Positions 15,412-25,407 are shown, numbered from the stretch's first letter. The stretch: DNA of 64,000 nucleotides from Microbacterium sp. Gd 4-13 (GCF_003095395.1 NZ_QEIJ01000003.1:310001-374000), one strand, 5' to 3'. Notes: generated by a model from the letters alone, not told the origin. A program made the numbers and translations.

Positions 15412-15999
15412 TCAGCGCTCGTCGGACGCGGGCTCCGACCGGTCGAAGTACTCTTCGTCCTCGTCGGAGTCCTCCTCGTCGGAGTCGTCGTCATCGTCGG
15501 AGTCGTCGTCCTCCGCCGTCGCGTCGTCGAGCTCGTCGATCTCGACACCGTCGATGTCGCCGCCGTGGGTGCGGCTCACGCCCTCGTCGTCGTCATCATC
15601 GTCTTCTTCGTCGTCTTCGAACTCGTCGTCGGACTCGTCATCATCGTCGTCCGACTCGGATGCTTCGGCGAGCGCCGTCTGCGCGGCCTGGTAGTCGGCG
15701 AGGCGCTCGGCCCACGGCACCCAGTCGGGGGCGAGGAGCGCTCCGTCGCCGGGCAGCAGTTCGACCTCGAGCACGGTGGGAGCTTCGCCCTCGACGCGGG
15801 CGAGCGAAACGGTCCAGAACCAGCCCGGGTACCCGGGGAGGGTCGTGGCGAAGCGCAGGGAGACGACGCCGTCGTCCTCGAGCGTGTACCCGGCGGGGGC
15901 GCCGATCGAGGAGACGGGCGTCACCTCCGCGAGTGCGGCGATCGCGAGATCGTGCGCCGCCAGCAGCTCGGCGTCGGCCGGCTCAGGCTTCGAAGTCAT
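15412..15999 (-). CDS. DUF3027 domain protein with long acidic tail
   Basis: The 195-residue protein has an N-terminal DUF3027 domain (AAHDLAIAALAEVTP, YPGWFWTVSLARVEGEAPTVLEVELLPGDGALLAPDWVPWAERL, to about residue 110). The remaining 80 or so residues are extremely acidic: runs of Asp/Glu/Ser with short blocks such as EFEDDEEDDDDDDE. DUF3027 is an actinobacterial family of unknown function that is regularly encoded after a cold-shock protein, as here: its first 17 bp overlap the csp gene, so they are co-translated. The tail may act as a nucleic-acid mimic or binding arm, which is inference only. Confidence 0.85.
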   Translation of the reverse strand: MTSKPEPADAELLAAHDLAIAALAEVTPVSSIGAPAGYTLEDDGVVSLRFATTLPGYPGWFWTVSLARVEGEAPTVLEVELLPGDGALLAPDWVPWAERLADYQAAQTALAEASESDDDDDESDDEFEDDEEDDDDDDEGVSRTHGGDIDGVEIDELDDATAEDDDSDDDDDSDEEDSDEDEEYFDRSEPASDER

Positions 16000-16366
16000 C
16001 GGCTACCTTGCGCAGGACCGCGGCGATCTTCTTGGAGTGCGAACCGCTCGGGTAGCGGCCCCGGCGAAGGTCGCCGCCGATGCCGTCGAGCAGCTTCACG
16101 AGGTCTTCGACGATGATCGCCATGTCGTCAGCGGGCTTGCGCGCACGCTTCGCGAGGCTGGGGGGCGTGTCGAGCACGCGCACCGAGAGGGCCTGGAGGC
16201 CTCGCTTGCCGTCGGCGACGCCGAACTCGAGCCGCGCACCGGCCTTGAGGGCAGGGGTGCCTTCGGGCAGCGCCGTGGCGTGGAGGAAGACGTCCTGGCC
16301 GTCATCGGTGGTGATGAAGCCGAACCCCTTCTCCTCGTCGTAGAACCTGACTTTGCCGGTGGGCAT
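15983..16366 (-). CDS. cold-shock domain protein with C-terminal extension
   Basis: A 127-residue protein whose first 67 residues are a cold-shock domain with the RNP motifs KGFGFITTDD (RNP1) and DVFLHATAL (RNP2). The remaining 60 residues form a helical, basic-ending extension (DDMAIIVEDLVKLLDGIGGDLRRGRYPSG) found in the larger CspB-like proteins of actinobacteria. It should bind single-stranded RNA or DNA in the cytoplasm. ATG at 16366 begins the domain directly. The gene is translated together with the following DUF3027 gene. Confidence 0.9.
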   Translation of the reverse strand: MPTGKVRFYDEEKGFGFITTDDGQDVFLHATALPEGTPALKAGARLEFGVADGKRGLQALSVRVLDTPPSLAKRARKPADDMAIIVEDLVKLLDGIGGDLRRGRYPSGSHSKKIAAVLRKVADDFEA

Positions 16367-16390
16367 GGCACAACCTCGCTGGGAGAACGG

Positions 16391-16412
16391 GAGTCCGTGC
16401 GTGCACGGACTC
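16391..16412. repeat. perfect palindrome upstream of the csp gene
   Basis: GAGTCCGTGC and its complement are separated by 2 nt. It lies 25 bp before the csp ATG, in its 5' leader or promoter, and could be an operator or an RNA hairpin affecting translation. Confidence 0.5.
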
Positions 16413-16466
16413 TGGAGTCGGGGCAGGCGAGCCCCTCCTCCAGCCTACGACACGCCCGGCAGGCGC

Positions 16467-16472
16467 TAGGCT
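16467..16472 (+). promoter_or_regulatory. -10 element, leaderless start of the small membrane protein gene
   Basis: TAGGCT lies seven bases before ATG 16480 and no ribosome site is present, matching the spacing of leaderless actinobacterial messages. Confidence 0.45.
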
Positions 16473-16479
16473 GAGCGGG

Positions 16480-16746
16480 ATGAGTCCCACAGCACGCGAA
16501 GACATGCCGGTCCGCCGCATCGACCGCATTCTCGCGTTCATGTCGATCGGTCTGCTGGTGCTCTCCGTGGGGTGCTTCTTCGCGGTGCTCATCTCACGCC
16601 CCGCCGGTGTCACCGATTATTCGGAGGGCCTGTGGCCCACGGTGATCGTGCTTCCGAGCGTCGGTCTCCCCCTCGCCTTCGCGCTGATCGTCGTTGTGCT
16701 GGTGATGAGCTTCGTCAGAAGGGCTCGGGCCAACAAGGGTCGCTGA
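16480..16746 (+). CDS. small two-helix membrane protein
   Basis: The 88-residue product has two membrane segments, ILAFMSIGLLVLSVGCFFAVLI (about residues 18-39) and TVIVLPSVGLPLAFALIVVVLVMSF (about 54-78), with a basic C-terminus. Homologues in related genomes are sometimes named multidrug ABC transporter ATPase, which nothing in the sequence supports. A TAGGCT box seven bases upstream argues for the ATG at 16480 with a leaderless message; a second ATG at 16504 is possible. It stops 2 bp before the helicase-associated gene and is probably co-transcribed with it. Confidence 0.7.
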   Translation: MSPTAREDMPVRRIDRILAFMSIGLLVLSVGCFFAVLISRPAGVTDYSEGLWPTVIVLPSVGLPLAFALIVVVLVMSFVRRARANKGR

Positions 16747-16748
16747 GC

Positions 16749-18470
16749 ATGCCTCCCGCCTCCGATCAGCGCGCGCTCGCGTCTTCTCTGTCCGAGCGCG
16801 ACGACGCGGAGCTCGCGACGCTGCTCTCCGTACGAGGCGTCTCACCGACGGCCACGTGGCGCGATCTCTACGACGCCGCCGAGGCGTTCCTCGAACCCGC
16901 GGCTGTCAGCCGCGCGTTGGACGCGCTCCCGTCCACCGCAGCCGTCGCCCTGGCCGAGGCCGTGACCACGCAGACCGCCGTCGCCGCGCCCGCGCGCGCC
17001 GACCTCGCCGCGCGAGCTCTCGCGACGATCGACGGCGACGTGTTCCAGGCCGTGAGCGACGTCGTGCGCGAGCGCCTTCCCCTCATCGAGCCCATCGACG
17101 CCGTGCGGCCCGACTCGACCCCCGACGACGACGCGGCCGCCGCGGAACGGGCGTTCACGTCCGCCGCATCCCTCGCCGATCTGCTGCTGCTGTGCCTCGA
17201 GGCTCCGCTGGGGCGCATCGGGTCGGGAACCCTCGGCGCGGTCGATCGACGCCGCCTGGTGGAGGCGGGTGCCATCGCCCAGGCCGAAGACGCCGACCCC
17301 CTGGTCGAGGTCGCCGACGCGGGCGGCCTCATCGTCGGACGCGAACGCACCTGGCTGGTGACTCGCTCCGGACGGGAATGGCTGCACGCGACGACCGCCT
17401 CCCGCTGGGAGACGCTGGCCCTGCACCTGCGCGATGCGCTGCCCGAGGGCCTCCGCTCGCCGACCGGTGGCTGGATCCCCGCGGTCGACTGGCCCTCCGC
17501 CTACCCGTTCCAGCGGTCGTGGCCGGCCGTGGCCGAGCAGTGGCGACGGCGTTGGGTCGCGTGGGGCCTGTTCACCCCCGCCGGCGCCGAGCCGAGCTGG
17601 GTCGCCCCACTCGCCCGCGGCGAGGGTGTCGACGCCGACGTCTGGGCACGGATGCTGCCGACCGAGGTCGATCGGCTGTATCTGCAGAACGATCTCACCG
17701 CGATCGCTCCGGGGCCGTTGGCACCCGAGCTCGATGTGCGCCTCCGCACGATGGCCAACCGCGAGTCCCGCGCGCAGGCGACGACCTACCGCTTCACCGC
17801 GGCGACCATCGGCGCGGCGATCACGGCCGGCGAGACCGCGGAGTCGCTGCGCGACTTCCTCGAGACGGTGTCTCTGACGGGTCTCCCGCAGCCTCTCGCG
17901 TACGTCATCGAGAGCACGGCCGCCCGCCACGGTCTCATCCGCGTCGAGCGCGACGAAGCATCCGTGCTCACCCGTGTCGTCAGCGACGACCCGGCGACGA
18001 TCGCCACGATCGCCGTCGACCAGGCGCTGCGCTCGCTCGGCCTCGTGCGCGAGGGCGACGACCTCATCTCACGCGTCCCCGCCGACAGCGTCTACTGGGC
18101 TCTGGCAGACGCCCGGTACCCGGTGATCGCGGTCGACGGCGCAGGGTCTACGCGCACCCTCGACCGCTCGCGGATCGCCGACGACCCCTCCCCGGTGCCT
18201 GCGACCGGCAAGTACGCGGCCCTCCTGCTCCGTCTGCGGTCGGGCGGCTCGGACGGCGACGCCGCGTGGCTCGAGCGCGAACTCGATCATGCGGTGCGCG
18301 CCCGCGCCGTCGTCGACGTCGTGGTGAGCCTCCCCGACGCCAGCACACGCACCTTCCGCCTTGAGGCCACCGGGCTCGGCGGCGGGCGCCTGCGCGGACG
18401 CGACCGCGGCGCCGACGTCGAGCGCACGCTGCCCCTGCGCAGCATCGTGAGCGTCCACCCGGTGGCGTGA
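16749..18470 (+). CDS. helicase-associated domain protein (XPB partner)
   Basis: The 573-residue protein belongs to the actinobacterial family carrying a helicase C-terminal-like/XPB N-terminal-like domain (PF13625 type), found next to XPB helicase genes. No ATPase motif is present. The C-terminal third (AYVIESTAARHGLIRVERDEASVLTRVVSDDP, then LVREGDDLISRVPADSVYWALADARYPV) is the conserved core; the N-terminal half is Ala-rich helical repeats. It presumably loads or partners the helicase encoded 52 bp downstream. ATG at 16749 follows a GCTGAG stop/start context just after the small membrane gene; the longer frame from 16572 overlaps that gene. Confidence 0.8.
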   Translation: MPPASDQRALASSLSERDDAELATLLSVRGVSPTATWRDLYDAAEAFLEPAAVSRALDALPSTAAVALAEAVTTQTAVAAPARADLAARALATIDGDVFQAVSDVVRERLPLIEPIDAVRPDSTPDDDAAAAERAFTSAASLADLLLLCLEAPLGRIGSGTLGAVDRRRLVEAGAIAQAEDADPLVEVADAGGLIVGRERTWLVTRSGREWLHATTASRWETLALHLRDALPEGLRSPTGGWIPAVDWPSAYPFQRSWPAVAEQWRRRWVAWGLFTPAGAEPSWVAPLARGEGVDADVWARMLPTEVDRLYLQNDLTAIAPGPLAPELDVRLRTMANRESRAQATTYRFTAATIGAAITAGETAESLRDFLETVSLTGLPQPLAYVIESTAARHGLIRVERDEASVLTRVVSDDPATIATIAVDQALRSLGLVREGDDLISRVPADSVYWALADARYPVIAVDGAGSTRTLDRSRIADDPSPVPATGKYAALLLRLRSGGSDGDAAWLERELDHAVRARAVVDVVVSLPDASTRTFRLEATGLGGGRLRGRDRGADVERTLPLRSIVSVHPVA

Positions 18471-18508
18471 ACGGGCGACCGCGACGCCTCGACGATCCGC
18501 CCGCACGG

Positions 18509-18514
18509 TAGAAT
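18509..18514 (+). promoter_or_regulatory. -10 element of the XPB helicase gene, leaderless mRNA
   Basis: TAGAAT lies eight bases before ATG 18523 with no ribosome site between, so transcription probably begins at or within two bases of the ATG. Confidence 0.5.
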
Positions 18515-18522
18515 CGGTCCTT

Positions 18523-20172
18523 ATGGCTGACGGCCCCCTCATCGTCCAGAGCGACCGCACGGTGCTTCTCGAAGTGGCGCACCCCGACGCTGAGAGCGCC
18601 CGGCACGAGCTGGCGGTCTTCGCCGAGCTCGAGCGCGCTCCCGAGCACATCCACACCTACCGCATCACCCGCCTCGGGCTGTGGAACGCCCGTGCCGCCG
18701 GGCACACCGCCGAAGACATGCTCGACACCCTGAGCCGCTGGACGCGCTTCCCCGTGCCCGCCTCGGTGACGATCGACATCAGCGAGACCGTGAACCGCTA
18801 CGGGCGCCTCGTCATCGAACGAGACGCCGAGGGCGCGCTCGTGCTGAGGTCGACGGATGCTGCGGTGCTGGCCGAGGTCGCCCGCAACAAGCGCATTCAG
18901 CCGCTCCTCATCGGCCGCCCCTCCCCCGACTCCTTCGCGGTGGACGCGTGGGCGCGCGGTCACATCAAGCAGGAGCTGCTGAAGATCGGCTGGCCCGCCG
19001 AAGACCTCGCCGGCTACACCCCCGGAACCCCGCACGAGATCGACCTGGCCGAGGACGGCTGGACGCTCCGCCCCTATCAGCGGCAGGCGGTCGACACCTT
19101 CACCGAAGGCGGATCGGGCGTCGTCGTGCTCCCCTGCGGCGCGGGCAAGACCCTCGTCGGGGCGGCCGCCATGGCCGACACGAAGACCACCACCCTGATC
19201 CTGGTGACGAACACCGTCAGTGCCCGGCAGTGGCGCGACGAGCTGCTGCGGCGCACGTCGCTCACCCCGGAGGAGATCGGGGAGTACTCGGGTCAGGCGA
19301 AAGAGATCAAGCCGGTCACCATCGCCACCTACCAGATCCTCACCGCAAAGCGGGGCGGTCAGTACGCCCACCTCGCGCTCCTCGACGCCCTCGACTGGGG
19401 CCTCGTGGTCTACGACGAGGTGCACCTCCTCCCCGCACCGGTCTTCAAGCTCACCGCCGACCTGCAGGCGCGGCGCCGGCTCGGACTCACGGCCACGCTC
19501 GTCCGAGAGGACGGACGGGAGGGCGACGTCTTCAGCCTCATCGGCCCCAAGCGGTTCGACGCGCCCTGGAAGGAGATCGAGGCCCAGGGCTTCATCTCTC
19601 CGGCCGCCTGCTACGAGGTGCGCGTAGACCTCCCCGACGGCGACCGCATGGAGTACGCCGCGGCCGCCGACGAAGACCGCTACCGCATCGCGGCCACCGC
19701 GCCCGCGAAGATCGACGTGGTCCGCGGACTCGTCGAGCGCCACTCCGGCGAGCGCATCCTCGTGATCGGTCAGTACCTCGACCAGATCGACCTGCTCTCC
19801 GAGTCGCTCGGAGCCCCGAAGATCACCGGCGCGACCCCGATCCCCGAGCGCGAGGAGCTCTTCCAGGCGTTCCGCGTCGGCGAGATCTCGGTGCTGGTCG
19901 TATCGAAGGTCGCGAACTTCTCGATCGACCTGCCCGAAGCATCCGTGGCCATTCAGGTCTCCGGATCGTTCGGGTCTCGTCAGGAGGAGGCCCAGCGCCT
20001 CGGGCGCCTGCTGCGCCCCAAGAAGTCGGGCAACACGGCCAGCTTCTACACCCTGATCGCCCGGGACACGGTCGACCAGGACTTCGCGCAGAACCGGCAG
20101 CGCTTCCTCGCCGAGCAGGGCTACGCGTACACGATCCTCGACGCCGACGGCATCCTCGCGCCCGCCGCGTAG
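18523..20172 (+). CDS. XPB/ERCC3-type DNA repair helicase
   Basis: This 549-residue superfamily 2 helicase has the N-terminal XPB damage-recognition region (residues 1-170), Walker A PCGAGKTLVGAA (about 202-213), motif II DEVH (about 298-301), motif III LTATLVRED, and C-terminal motifs V-VI ending QRLGRLLRPKKSGNTASFYTL. XPB unwinds DNA 3' to 5' around lesions; bacterial XPB works with the nuclease Bax1 in some species, but no Bax1-like gene is seen here. The upstream gene encodes its usual actinobacterial partner protein. ATG at 18523 follows a TAGAAT box, suggesting a separate leaderless transcript. Confidence 0.93.
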   Translation: MADGPLIVQSDRTVLLEVAHPDAESARHELAVFAELERAPEHIHTYRITRLGLWNARAAGHTAEDMLDTLSRWTRFPVPASVTIDISETVNRYGRLVIERDAEGALVLRSTDAAVLAEVARNKRIQPLLIGRPSPDSFAVDAWARGHIKQELLKIGWPAEDLAGYTPGTPHEIDLAEDGWTLRPYQRQAVDTFTEGGSGVVVLPCGAGKTLVGAAAMADTKTTTLILVTNTVSARQWRDELLRRTSLTPEEIGEYSGQAKEIKPVTIATYQILTAKRGGQYAHLALLDALDWGLVVYDEVHLLPAPVFKLTADLQARRRLGLTATLVREDGREGDVFSLIGPKRFDAPWKEIEAQGFISPAACYEVRVDLPDGDRMEYAAAADEDRYRIAATAPAKIDVVRGLVERHSGERILVIGQYLDQIDLLSESLGAPKITGATPIPEREELFQAFRVGEISVLVVSKVANFSIDLPEASVAIQVSGSFGSRQEEAQRLGRLLRPKKSGNTASFYTLIARDTVDQDFAQNRQRFLAEQGYAYTILDADGILAPAA

Positions 20173-20215
20173 CCGCCGATCCGTTCGATATCAGCCCATC
20201 CATCATCGACTTCGC

Positions 20216-20221
20216 GATAAT
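20216..20221 (+). promoter_or_regulatory. -10 element of the OmpR-type regulator gene, leaderless mRNA
   Basis: GATAAT ends six bases before ATG 20228; the six intervening bases GAGGCC are too close to the ATG to act as a normal ribosome site. Confidence 0.5.
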
Positions 20222-20227
20222 GAGGCC

Positions 20228-20920
20228 ATGAACGCACCGCGCATCCTCGTCGTGGACGACGAACCCAACATCCGCGACCTGCTCATCACGAGTCTGCGTT
20301 TCGCCGGATTCCAGGTCCGGGCCGTGGCCAACGGCGCACAGACCATCTCGGCCGTACTCGAAGAGGAACCCGACCTCATCGTGCTCGACGTGATGCTGCC
20401 CGACATGAACGGGTTCAGCGTCACCAAGCGCCTCCGTGGCGCGGGGTACACCGCTCCCATCCTCTTCCTCACGGCCAAGGACGAGACCGAGGACAAGATC
20501 ACGGGTCTCAACTCCGGCGGCGACGACTACGTCACGAAGCCCTTCAGTCTCGACGAGATCGTCGCCCGCATCCAGGCGATCCTCCGCCGCACGATGCAGG
20601 CCGACGAGGAATCGGTGATCCGCGCGGGCGAGCTCACGATGGACCAGGACACCCACGACGTCACCATCGGCGACGTCTCGATCGACCTGAGCCCCACCGA
20701 GTTCAAGCTGCTGCGCTACCTCATGCTCAACCCGAACCGGGTGCTGTCGAAGGCGCAGATCCTCGACCACGTCTGGGAGTACGACTTCAACGGCGACGCG
20801 GGAATCGTGGAGAGCTACATCTCCTACCTGCGACGCAAGATCGACCCGCACTCCTCCGAGCCGCTCATCCAGACCAAGCGCGGCTTCGGCTACATGCTCA
20901 AGGCGGGCAAGACCGTCTGA
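20228..20920 (+). CDS. OmpR/PhoB family response regulator
   Basis: The 230-residue regulator has a receiver domain (DDE at 10-12, phospho-acceptor Asp54 in VLDVMLPDM, Lys in YVTKPF near residue 105) and a winged-helix output domain (PTEFKLLRYLMLNPNRVLSKAQILDHVW, KRGFGYML). It pairs with the histidine kinase that follows after 37 bp. The pair resembles mycobacterial TrcRS/MprAB-type systems, but neither signal nor regulon can be assigned. The ATG is preceded by GATAAT at leaderless spacing. Confidence 0.92.
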   Translation: MNAPRILVVDDEPNIRDLLITSLRFAGFQVRAVANGAQTISAVLEEEPDLIVLDVMLPDMNGFSVTKRLRGAGYTAPILFLTAKDETEDKITGLNSGGDDYVTKPFSLDEIVARIQAILRRTMQADEESVIRAGELTMDQDTHDVTIGDVSIDLSPTEFKLLRYLMLNPNRVLSKAQILDHVWEYDFNGDAGIVESYISYLRRKIDPHSSEPLIQTKRGFGYMLKAGKTV

Positions 20921-20957
20921 TCCACCGCGAAGCCGTGAGGCACGATCGGGGGTCATC

Positions 20958-22706
20958 CTGAGCGACACACACGACGCCGTCACCAGCTGGTGGCGCGGCC
21001 TCAGCCTGCGCGCGAAGGTCACCGGTGTGACGGTGACCCTGCTCGCCGTCGGGCTGTTCGCCGCCGGCGTGGGCACGATGGCGTTCCTGCGGAACACGCT
21101 CATCGTCAACCTGGACGCCAGCCTGCAGCAGGCGGTGACGACCGATATCGGCAGCACGGTGTTCGACATCCAGAACTTCGGCGGCGTCCTCAGTCTGACG
21201 GCGACCGAGACCAGTCCTCCCGCGGGTAACGTGCTGGCCATCTACGGCCCCGACGGCGACCTGGAGGCCGTGGCGAGCACCGTCTCGGCCGAGGACCGAC
21301 CGCTGCTCCCCAGTACCTACACCCTGGAGCGGAGCTCCGTTCAGGGAACGACGGCCTTCCCCCTGACGGCCTCCGAGACCGGCTCGGCCTTCCACGCCAG
21401 CGTGGACGTCTTCGAGGCTCCCGGGGGGATCCTCTACACGCAGTTGCTCGCTCAGTCACTCGCTCCGACCGAGCGCGTCGTCGGCACGTTCGTCGGCATC
21501 TACAGCGTGCTCGCGCTGCTCATCCTCGTCGCCAGCGCGATCGCGACCCGTTACCTCGTCACCCTCACCTTCCGCGGGCTCGGCCAGGTGGAGACGACCG
21601 CGATGGCGATCGCCGCCGGCGATTTCAGCCAGCGCATGGCCGACGTCGTGCCCGGCACGGAGGTCGGCCGGCTGAAGGCCGCCATCAACACCATGCTCGG
21701 GCGCGTCGACGCCTCGCTGCGTCAACGCGACGCGACGGTGCGACAGATGCGGCGGTTCATCGGCGACGCGAGCCATGAGTTGCGCACGCCGCTGGTCACG
21801 GTGCGCGGGTATGCCGAGCTCTACCGCATGGGCGCCATCCGCAGCGAAGACGACGTGGCGCAGTCGATGGAGCGCATCGAGAAGGAGGCGATCCGCATGG
21901 GGGTGCTCGTCGAAGACCTCCTGGCCCTCGCCCGCCTCGACGAGCGACGAGACGTCGAGATCGTTCCGATCGACCTGCGGCCGCTGGCCCGCGACGCCGC
22001 GCTCGACCTGCGCGCCGCATCGCCGCAGCGCGTCGTCACGGTCGACGACACGACGGAGATCACCCCTCCCCCCGCTCCCGAGCCCCCGGCCGCGCCCTCG
22101 GAACCCGCGGAGCCCGTCGGACCGAAGCCGCCCGCAGACAGCCGACGACGAACGATCCCGGCGACGTCGGCCATCGCCATCGCGGGCGCGACCTTCTCGC
22201 GCCTGCGCCGTCGCCCGCGCACCGACGGCGCGCAGGTGGACGTCGTCATGGAGCCCGAGTCGGAGGTCGTCGAGCCGATCGTGCTCGGGGAGGAGAACCG
22301 CATCCGTCAGGTCATCGCGAACCTCCTCGGCAATGCCCGACGGTTCACGGCCGACGACTCGCCCATCGGGCTCCGCGTCGGAGCCGATCGGGAGGCGGGC
22401 ATGGGCTGGATCGAGGTCATCGATCACGGCGAGGGCGTGCCCGCGCAGATCCGCGACCAGATCTTCCAGCGCTTCTGGCGCGCCGACACCTCGCGCACCC
22501 GCGAGACGGGCGGTGCGGGTCTGGGCCTGTCGATCGTGGCGTCGATCGTCGACGCGCTGAACGGCACCGTCTCGGTCACCGACACCCCGGGCGGAGGCGC
22601 AACCTTCCGCGTCTCGCTCCCGCTCGTCGACCCCACCCCCGACGCGCCCGACGAGGGCCTCGACACGCAGCCGCTGCCCCGCCAAGACCTGCCGACCGCC
22701 CGCTGA
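20958..22706 (+). CDS. sensor histidine kinase with Pro-rich insert
   Basis: A two-pass membrane kinase with an extracytoplasmic sensor between helices near residues 24-48 and about 175-197, a HAMP linker, an H-box (GDASHELRTPLVTVRGY, His273), N-box NLLGNARRF and G-boxes EVIDHGEGVP and GAGLGLSIV. About 60 Pro/Ala/Arg-rich residues (near 368-428) interrupt the start of the ATPase domain. The first ordinary start, GTG 21027, lies at the edge of the first helix. The upstream frame WWRGLSLRAKVTG looks like conserved cytoplasmic sequence, so the CTG at 20958 is proposed, giving 582 residues. The start is uncertain. It is co-transcribed with the preceding regulator. Confidence 0.85.
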   Translation: MSDTHDAVTSWWRGLSLRAKVTGVTVTLLAVGLFAAGVGTMAFLRNTLIVNLDASLQQAVTTDIGSTVFDIQNFGGVLSLTATETSPPAGNVLAIYGPDGDLEAVASTVSAEDRPLLPSTYTLERSSVQGTTAFPLTASETGSAFHASVDVFEAPGGILYTQLLAQSLAPTERVVGTFVGIYSVLALLILVASAIATRYLVTLTFRGLGQVETTAMAIAAGDFSQRMADVVPGTEVGRLKAAINTMLGRVDASLRQRDATVRQMRRFIGDASHELRTPLVTVRGYAELYRMGAIRSEDDVAQSMERIEKEAIRMGVLVEDLLALARLDERRDVEIVPIDLRPLARDAALDLRAASPQRVVTVDDTTEITPPPAPEPPAAPSEPAEPVGPKPPADSRRRTIPATSAIAIAGATFSRLRRRPRTDGAQVDVVMEPESEVVEPIVLGEENRIRQVIANLLGNARRFTADDSPIGLRVGADREAGMGWIEVIDHGEGVPAQIRDQIFQRFWRADTSRTRETGGAGLGLSIVASIVDALNGTVSVTDTPGGGATFRVSLPLVDPTPDAPDEGLDTQPLPRQDLPTAR

Positions 22707-22726
22707 CCCTCTCCCCCGCGCAACGA

Positions 22727-22796
22727 CCGGAGGAGATCTCACCGGCGGCTGACGCCCGCGGCGCGAGCGATCCTCCGCTCGTGAGATCCCCTCCGG
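22727..22796. terminator. long inverted repeat after the kinase gene
   Basis: Arms 22727-22742 and 22781-22796 pair over 16 bp with one mismatch around a 38-nt, largely self-complementary loop, 20 bp after the kinase stop. No U tract follows; it may terminate transcription or act as a stable RNA structure. Confidence 0.45.
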
Positions 22797-22889
22797 CGGT
22801 GACGCGTCGTCCGCCCCTCCCCAGGCGTCCCCCGTCGGCGGCTGTGCACGGCGGCATCATCGGCGGGCGGGCGGCCGTGCTCGGCGGCC

Positions 22890-22895
22890 TAGCGT
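22890..22895 (+). promoter_or_regulatory. possible -10 element of the WXG100 gene
   Basis: TAGCGT sits about 28 bp before the TTG start. No convincing -35 was identified. Confidence 0.3.
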
Positions 22896-22922
22896 GGCGG
22901 CATCCCATCGAAAGGAGCCCCC

Positions 22923-23210
22923 TTGGCCAGATTCTCCGTCGACAGCGACGAGGTACTCACCGCCACCGCGCTCGTGCAGGGCACGGTCGGCCGGCTCGAG
23001 TCCGAGTCGACCGCGCTGCTGTCTCAACTCACCCGACTGCAGGGCTCGTGGACCGGCTCGGCCGCGATCGCGTTCCAGGGGGTCGTCGAACGTTGGCGGG
23101 CGACCCAGCGCCAGGTCGAAGAGAGCCTCGCCGACATCAACGGTGCTCTCGCCGCGGCCGGGCGTCAGTACGCCGACGTCGAACAGGCGAGCACGAGCCT
23201 GTTCCGCTGA
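22923..23210 (+). CDS. WXG100 (ESAT-6-like) family protein
   Basis: The 95-residue helical hairpin protein has the WXG motif as W-T-G (LQGSWTGSAAIAF, residues 39-51) at the turn between two helices, and QYADVEQ near the C-terminus matches the YxxxD/E type VII secretion signal. Such proteins are exported as dimers by ESX-type systems. No EccC-type ATPase or second WXG100 gene is in the window, so the secretion machinery must be elsewhere. The start is TTG at 22923, fixed by AAAGGAG at 22911-22917 five bases upstream. A strong terminator follows immediately. Confidence 0.88.
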   Translation: MARFSVDSDEVLTATALVQGTVGRLESESTALLSQLTRLQGSWTGSAAIAFQGVVERWRATQRQVEESLADINGALAAAGRQYADVEQASTSLFR

Positions 23211-23217
23211 CGCCAAC

Positions 23218-23256
23218 GAAAGAACGGCCCCTCCGAAGCGGAGGGGCCGTTCTTTT
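23218..23256. terminator. bidirectional intrinsic terminator, WXG100 / groEL
   Basis: A perfect 14-bp stem (23221-23234 with 23240-23253), flanked by A-run and T-run on opposite sides, lies between the two convergent stops, so it can end both transcripts. Confidence 0.92.
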
Positions 23257-23270
23257 CGACTAAGCGTGGA

Positions 23271-24929
<1,659 letters not shown>

Positions 24930-24956
24930 TTAGCACTCAGCGAAGCCGAGTGCTAA
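24930..24956. promoter_or_regulatory. CIRCE element 1 (HrcA operator) of groEL
   Basis: TTAGCACTC-N9-GAGTGCTAA is a perfect match to the CIRCE consensus, 40 bp upstream of the groEL ATG. Confidence 0.97.
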
Positions 24957-24963
24957 TCCCATC

Positions 24964-24990
24964 TTGGCACTCTCCCCTAGGGAGTGCAAG
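24964..24990. promoter_or_regulatory. CIRCE element 2 (degenerate)
   Basis: TTGGCACTC-N9-GAGTGCAAG keeps the GCACTC-N9-GAGTGC core with both outer positions altered. It lies 8 bp from the first element, probably over the promoter. Confidence 0.85.
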
Positions 24991-25011
24991 CTGCGGCGAG
25001 CGCCCTGACGC

Positions 25012-25052
25012 AAAGAGAAACGCCGCAGCATCCGACACGGGATGCTGCGGCG
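25012..25052 (-). terminator. terminator of the csp gene, built from the GGATGCTGC motif
   Basis: A perfect 13-bp stem (25021-25033 with 25040-25052) is followed on the minus strand by TTTCTCTTT. Its arms contain GCAGCATCC and GGATGCTGC head to head. Confidence 0.88.
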
Positions 25053-25070
25053 AAGACGTGAGACGACGGG

Positions 25071-25271
25071 TCAGACCACGCGCACCGATTCGGCCTGGGG
25101 GCCCTTCTGCCCGGCACCCACCGTGAACTCGACCGCCTGGCCCTCCTCGAGGACGCGGAAGCCGGTCATGTCGATGTTCGAGTAATGGACGAAGACGTCC
25201 TGGCCATCACCCGCGGTGATGAAGCCGAAGCCTTTTTCGGCGTTGAACCATTTGACGGTGCCCTGGGTCAT
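25071..25271 (-). CDS. cspA: cold-shock protein CspA
   Basis: This 66-residue single cold-shock domain protein reads [23 protein letters not shown] and DVFVHYSNI, with RNP1 (KGFGFIT) and RNP2 (VFVHY) intact, ending VRVV. It is an RNA chaperone and the standard short CspA type, distinct from the 127-residue relative at 15983. The start at 25271 has AGGAG seven bases upstream; the frame is open for 14 more codons without support. It has its own terminator just after the stop. Confidence 0.95.
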   Translation of the reverse strand: MTQGTVKWFNAEKGFGFITAGDGQDVFVHYSNIDMTGFRVLEEGQAVEFTVGAGQKGPQAESVRVV

Positions 25272-25407
25272 GCGACTCTCCTGATGCTGTGCGACGAGCC
25301 CCATGTTAGGCACGCCCCACCCGGCCGATCATCGTCCGGAGGCATACTGTGACACGCGTGCATCCAAGTGTTTACGCGCCGGAAACACAGGCCGCGCGAA
25401 CCGGGTG

